A stretch of 64,000 bases of DNA from contig NZ_AP022560.1 of assembly GCF_010726085.1 (NCBI RefSeq), positions 1,550,001-1,614,000 on the forward strand, written 5' to 3'. Position 1 is the stretch's first letter. The number at the start of each line of letters is the position of its first letter. Below are positions 60,704 to 64,000 of this stretch, piece after piece. The position numbers and the translations under genes were made by a program. The notes under the pieces are model-generated. The model was not told the DNA's origin and did no database searches. It saw only the letters and a list, made by a program, of their open reading frames with translations. Origin of the DNA: Mycolicibacterium moriokaense (GTDB taxonomy: Bacteria; Actinomycetota; Actinomycetes; Mycobacteriales; Mycobacteriaceae).

Positions 60704-61567
60704 ATGCCCGAACTCCCGGAGATCGAAGCGCTCGCCGATCACCTGCGTCGACACGCCGTCGGGCTGCCCATCGGGCGCATCGACGTGGCGGCGTTCTCGG
60801 TGCTCAAGACGTTCGATCCGGCGATCTCCGTACTGCACGGCGAGACCGTCATCGGCGCCAACCGATGGGGCAAGTATCTAGGGCTGCAGTCCGGCGAGCT
60901 GCATCTGATCACGCACCTGTCGCGAGCAGGGTGGCTGCGATGGTCCGACAAGCTCGCGGCCGCCCCGCTGAAGCCGGGCAAGGGACCGATCGCGTTACGC
61001 GTCCATCTCGGAACCCCAGGGGAGGCACCGGGTTTCGACCTCACCGAGGCCGGTACGCAGAAGCGGTTGGCGGTGTGGGTGGTCGACGATCCCGGCAAGG
61101 TTCCCGGTATCGCCGCGCTCGGACCCGACGCGTTGGAGCTGTCCGCAGAGGATCTCGCGCGTGTGCTCGGCCCGAACAGCGGGCGCATCAAGACTGTCAT
61201 CACCGACCAGAAGGTGATCGCCGGCATCGGCAACGCCTACAGCGACGAGATCCTGCACGTCGCGAAGATCTCGCCGTTCGCGACGGCGGGCAAGCTGACC
61301 GATGCCCAGCTGGCCGCGCTGCACAACGCGATGATCTCCGTGCTCACCGATGCGGTATCACGCTCCGTCGGCCAGCAGGCCGCGACGCTCAAGGGCGAGA
61401 AACGCTCCGGCCTTCGCGTGCACGCGCGCACGGGGCTGCCGTGTCCGGTGTGCGGCGACACCGTGCGCGAAGTGTCGTTCGCCGACAAGTCGTTTCAGTA
61501 CTGCCCGACCTGTCAGACCGGGGGCAAGGTGCTCGCCGACCGGCGGATGTCGCGGTTGCTCAAGTAG
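60704..61567 (+). CDS. Fpg/Nei family DNA glycosylase (Rv0944-like)
   Basis: 287 residues. N-terminal catalytic Pro2-Glu3 (MPELPEIEALADHLRRHA), helix-two-turn-helix region NSGRIKTVITDQKVIAGIGNAYSDEILHVAKISP, and a four-Cys zinc finger CPVCGDTVREVSF...YCPTCQTGG. It would cut oxidised bases and nick at the abasic site. It differs from canonical MutM in the length of the N-domain. Starts 16 bp after the holin-like gene, so it may be in the cobF operon. Confidence 0.93.
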   Translation: MPELPEIEALADHLRRHAVGLPIGRIDVAAFSVLKTFDPAISVLHGETVIGANRWGKYLGLQSGELHLITHLSRAGWLRWSDKLAAAPLKPGKGPIALRVHLGTPGEAPGFDLTEAGTQKRLAVWVVDDPGKVPGIAALGPDALELSAEDLARVLGPNSGRIKTVITDQKVIAGIGNAYSDEILHVAKISPFATAGKLTDAQLAALHNAMISVLTDAVSRSVGQQAATLKGEKRSGLRVHARTGLPCPVCGDTVREVSFADKSFQYCPTCQTGGKVLADRRMSRLLK

Positions 61568-62147
61568 GGCTGCAGAACGACCTGGTCGCCGACGACAGCG
61601 CCTGCTGATACAGCGGATCGAGTCCACGCGCAGCGACCACGGCGGCCTTGGCGTCCGCCAAATCCGCGGCGCAGCCTTGGCTGTGTAGTGAATTCCAGTG
61701 CAGCGCAACCTCGTCCACCAATGTCTTGTTGAGCCCGTCGATCTGGGCGCGTGATGCCGAGAGGTCGGGTGCGGTAGTCGGTGCCGTGGCCGGATCGAAC
61801 TTCCACTGGCCGAACCGGGTGTACTGGACGCCTTCGCTCGCACCGATCTGGTCGGTGAAGACGGTGCGCACGTACTGCGGGTCGATGCCGTGTGCGGTCG
61901 CGTCGGCCGCCGCCGAGTCCAGCACCTGGTTGGCCCTCGCGGGGTCGGTCAGCGCGCCGCCGTTGATCCACTTGGCGGCCGCTATCGGGTCGGCGGTGGC
62001 CAGGCGCTGGGCTGCGGCGTCGACCAGCTGGTAGAAGGGGAGAACGGGCTGGGCCGCGGCGGCGGGTGTCAGGACGATCTGGCCGGTCACCAGGGCTGCG
62101 CCCAGCAGAAGGACACTTCGATTCGGGATCACACGACCATCTTGCAT
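61560..62147 (-). CDS. secreted AroQ-gamma chorismate mutase (Rv1885c-like)
   Basis: 195 residues with signal peptide (LLLGAALVTGQIVLTPAAAA). The fold and active site of secreted MtCM are present: Arg48, Lys59 (AAAKW), Asp68, Arg71, then IDPQYVRTVFTDQIGASEGVQYTRFGQWK and DLSASRAQIDGL. At the positions of MtCM Thr105 and Glu109 it has Ser104 and Gln108, the pair found in E. coli mutase. Two Cys near the end could form the known disulfide. It rearranges chorismate to prephenate outside the cytoplasm; why is unknown. Its 3' end overlaps the glycosylase by 8 bp. Confidence 0.9.
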   Translation of the reverse strand: MQDGRVIPNRSVLLLGAALVTGQIVLTPAAAAQPVLPFYQLVDAAAQRLATADPIAAAKWINGGALTDPARANQVLDSAAADATAHGIDPQYVRTVFTDQIGASEGVQYTRFGQWKFDPATAPTTAPDLSASRAQIDGLNKTLVDEVALHWNSLHSQGCAADLADAKAAVVAARGLDPLYQQALSSATRSFCSPT

Positions 62148-62158
62148 AAGCTGACCGC

Positions 62159-62908
62159 GTGACTCGGCACAAGATCTTGATTACCGGCGCCAGCTCAGGG
62201 CTCGGAGAAGGTATGGCGCGCGCGTTCGCCGCCAAGGGCCGCGACCTCGCACTGTGTGCGCGTCGCCTCGAGCGGCTCGAAGAACTCCAACGCGAACTGC
62301 TGGAGCAACATCCCAACATCAAGGTGGCCGTGGCCGCTCTCGACGTGAATGACCACGAGCAGGTGCCGAAGGTGTTCCACGAGCTGTCCGACGAACTGGG
62401 TGGCATCGACCGCGTGATCGTCAACGCGGGCATCGGCAAGGGCGCACCGCTGGGATCGGGCAAGCTGTGGGCGAACAAGGCCACCATCGAGACGAATCTC
62501 ATTGCGGCGCTTGTGCAAATCGAGACGGCGATCGAGATGTTCAACGCCGACGGCGGCGGACACCTGGTGCTGATCTCCTCGGTGCTCGGCAACAAGGGTG
62601 TGCCGGGAGTGAAGGCCGCCTACGCCGCGAGCAAGGCCGGTGTGTCGTCGCTCGGGGAGTCGCTGCGCGCCGAATACCTCAACGGCCCCATCAAGGTCAC
62701 CACGCTGGAGCCCGGATACATCGAATCGGAGATGACGGCGAAGTCCGCGTCGACATTGTTGATGGTGGACAACGAGACCGGCGTCAAGGCGATGGTCGAC
62801 GCCATGGAGCGCGAGGCGGGTCGCGCGGCCGTCCCGTGGTGGCCGTGGGCACCGCTGGTTCAGTTGATGCGCGTGATGCCGCCGCGGCTCGCACGTCGTT
62901 TTGCTTAG
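62159..62908 (+). CDS. short-chain dehydrogenase/reductase (Rv0945-like)
   Basis: 249 residues. Classical SDR: ILITGASSGLGEGMARAFAAKG, VNAGIGKG, Ser in LISSVLG and YAASKAG. The ARRLER segment after strand two favours NADPH. GTG start 11 bp from the divergent chorismate mutase. In M. tuberculosis the same SDR lies between the glycosylase and pgi. Substrate unknown. Confidence 0.9.
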   Translation: MTRHKILITGASSGLGEGMARAFAAKGRDLALCARRLERLEELQRELLEQHPNIKVAVAALDVNDHEQVPKVFHELSDELGGIDRVIVNAGIGKGAPLGSGKLWANKATIETNLIAALVQIETAIEMFNADGGGHLVLISSVLGNKGVPGVKAAYAASKAGVSSLGESLRAEYLNGPIKVTTLEPGYIESEMTAKSASTLLMVDNETGVKAMVDAMEREAGRAAVPWWPWAPLVQLMRVMPPRLARRFA

Positions 62909-62954
62909 ACGCGCTTCATGTTTAGTGGGTTCGCGCACGTGGTAGCCCACACCC

Positions 62955-63335
62955 ATGAACACAAAACTGACGAAGTTGACGCCCTTCCTGTTCGCGGGTG
63001 CTGCGGCCGCTGCGATCGCCGCGGCGCCCATCGCCGGCGCTCAGCCGGCGCCGCCTCCGCCTTGTGTCAATGCTGACGGATCGCCGTGCAGCTCACTGGG
63101 CAACATCAATGCCGGCGCCGGCGGCGGTGCCGACGTGAACATCCCCGGTGGCCCTGCCGGCACGGCTGACCTGGGCGGTGCCTCCGGCGTGATTCCCAAC
63201 GGTCCCGGTGGTTCGGCTGGCCCCGGCGGTGCCAGCGGCTCGCTGTCACCCGTCGGACCCGGCGGTTCGGCCGGCCCGGGTGGAGCCAGCGGATGTCTCC
63301 CGAACGTCGGGTGCATCAACATCCCTGCCCCGTAA
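62955..63335 (+). CDS. small secreted Gly/Pro-rich protein
   Basis: 126 residues. Signal peptide (LTPFLFAGAAAAAIAAAPIAGAQ), then PAPPPPCVNADGSPCSSLGNINAGAG and three copies of a G-P-G-G-S-A-G-P-G-G-A-S-G type block (PNGPGGSAGPGGASG, PVGPGGSAGPGGASG), with a final CLPNVGCINIPAP. Four Cys in two pairs could bond. The first 25 residues resemble those of paralogue B at 30189. Likely cell wall or secreted; function unknown. Confidence 0.8.
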   Translation: MNTKLTKLTPFLFAGAAAAAIAAAPIAGAQPAPPPPCVNADGSPCSSLGNINAGAGGGADVNIPGGPAGTADLGGASGVIPNGPGGSAGPGGASGSLSPVGPGGSAGPGGASGCLPNVGCINIPAP

Positions 63336-63348
63336 CCCTGCATAACTT

Positions 63349-63401
63349 GCGGTTTCGGCGTGTTGGGTCTCGCTGAGCGTGACTTAGCACGCCGAAATCG
63401 C
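63349..63401. terminator. stem-loop between small secreted gene and pgi
   Basis: GCGGTTTCGGCGTG and CACGCCGAAATCGC pair over 14 nt with one G-U. It lies between the convergent stops and can end both transcripts. Confidence 0.6.
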
Positions 63402-63408
63402 GATTTCG

Positions 63409-64000
63409 CTAAGCCGACCGACCGCGCTCGGTGCGGTAATGGCGAACCAGGGCGTCGGTCGAGGAATCCGATTGTTCGGCGGGGGAGTCGTCGGCGGTGA
63501 TCACCGGCAGCAGCGCCTTGGCCTGCGTCTTGCCCAGTTCGACGCCCCACTGGTCGAACGAGTCGATACCCCAGATGACTCCCTCGGTGAACACCTGATG
63601 CTCGTAGAGGGCGATCAGCTGGCCCAGCGCCGACGGGGTCAGCTTCGTCGCGAGGATCGACGTCGACGGCCGGTTGCCCGGCATCACCTTGTGCGGCACG
63701 ACGTCCGCGGGTGTGCCCTCGGCGGCGATCTCCTCGGCGGTCTTGCCGAACGCCAAAACCTGTGTCTGGGCGAAGAAGTTGCTCATCAACAGGTCGTGCA
63801 TGCTGCCCGTTCCGTCGGCGGTCGGCAGGTCGTCGGTCGGCTGCGAGAACCCGATGAAGTCGGCGGGTACCAGCCGGGTGCCCTGATGCAGCAGCTGATA
63901 GAAAGCGTGCTGCCCGTTGGTTCCCGGTTCGCCCCAGAAGATTTCGCCGGTGCTCGTCGTCACCGGTGAGCCGTCGGCACGCACCGACTTGCCGTTGGAC
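63409..64000 (-). CDS. pgi: glucose-6-phosphate isomerase, C-terminal part
   Basis: About 196 residues are inside the window; the N-terminal part lies beyond its end. Family motifs are the PGI signature region [22 protein letters not shown] (with the catalytic Glu of GTNGQH context), [70 protein letters not shown], and a C-terminal catalytic Lys in GKTQAK. Interconverts glucose-6-phosphate and fructose-6-phosphate. Matches Rv0946c in order. Confidence 0.95.
   Translation of the reverse strand, partial: SNGKSVRADGSPVTTSTGEIFWGEPGTNGQHAFYQLLHQGTRLVPADFIGFSQPTDDLPTADGTGSMHDLLMSNFFAQTQVLAFGKTAEEIAAEGTPADVVPHKVMPGNRPSTSILATKLTPSALGQLIALYEHQVFTEGVIWGIDSFDQWGVELGKTQAKALLPVITADDSPAEQSDSSTDALVRHYRTERGRSA

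Overview
The window is GC-rich chromosomal DNA from a mycobacterium, most likely an environmental or rapid-growing Mycobacterium/Mycolicibacterium. Evidence: a complete sigK-rskA locus with its four lipid/redox partner genes, a Ku gene and a three-domain LigD, several F420-type luciferase-like oxidoreductases, exported proteins with the mycobacterial KHVGRVGALAV-type signal peptide, a secreted AroQ chorismate mutase, and gene order that follows the M. tuberculosis blocks around Rv0444c-Rv0449c, Rv0924c-Rv0927c and Rv0937c-Rv0946c (locus names are from memory). There is no phage, insertion sequence, CRISPR array or rRNA operon. One tRNA gene (Arg, anticodon CCT) is present.

Layout. 1-3.6 kb: a TPP-dependent 2-keto-acid enzyme (5' cut off), aldehyde dehydrogenase, DUF1330 and SDR genes. 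3.9-6.2 kb: a large exported Ala/Gly/Asn repeat protein. 6.2-13.5 kb: an S4 RNA-binding protein, cupin, small membrane protein, acetyltransferase, a 1.1-kaa cyclase/ATPase/LuxR regulator, isochorismatase-like hydrolase, a CIRCE-controlled small heat-shock protein and a tandem HxlR regulator. 13.5-16.3 kb: a thiolase-carotenoid oxygenase-HxlR operon. 16.4-19.7 kb: a GAF-ANTAR protein, DUF6766, tRNA-Arg, and a membrane protein with cytochrome oxidase subunits III and IV. 19.7-27.1 kb: an LLM oxidoreductase, a GCS2 ligase and the sigK operon, which carries a recognisable SigK promoter. 27.2-32.4 kb: an Nramp manganese transporter joined to a GGCT/poly-gamma-glutamate hydrolase fusion, three small secreted proteins, and a KstR-boxed SDR plus a frameshifted DapB-like gene.

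32.6-48.5 kb: Ku and LigD, adjacent in M. tuberculosis, are here separated by about 12.7 kb. The space holds a divergent polyol system: sorbitol-type and mannitol dehydrogenases plus a PfkB kinase running into ku on the minus strand, and on the plus strand a SorC regulator, a four-gene ABC importer and a DUF4032 kinase-like gene, followed by SDR, amidase and a small secreted protein. 48.6-54.7 kb: an NTF2-like/TetR operon, a transmembrane Ser/Thr kinase with twelve extracytoplasmic kelch motifs, a convergent FHA-HTH protein and a membrane protein. 54.9-64 kb: an Ntn amide hydrolase, a KstR-boxed LLM oxidoreductase, DUF4235, MFS, DUF4873, a diiron oxygenase, cobF, a holin-like protein, Fpg/Nei glycosylase, secreted chorismate mutase, SDR, a small secreted protein and the C-terminal part of pgi.

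Regulatory sites that can be read directly: CIRCE (hsp20), a SigK-type promoter (sigK operon), two identical KstR-consensus 14-mers 24 kb apart, TGAGCA repeats at the polyol divergent promoter, and a TGACAAYGTCA pair before the NTF2-TetR operon. Many gene ends carry long stem-loops without U-tracts, the usual form of mycobacterial terminator-like elements.
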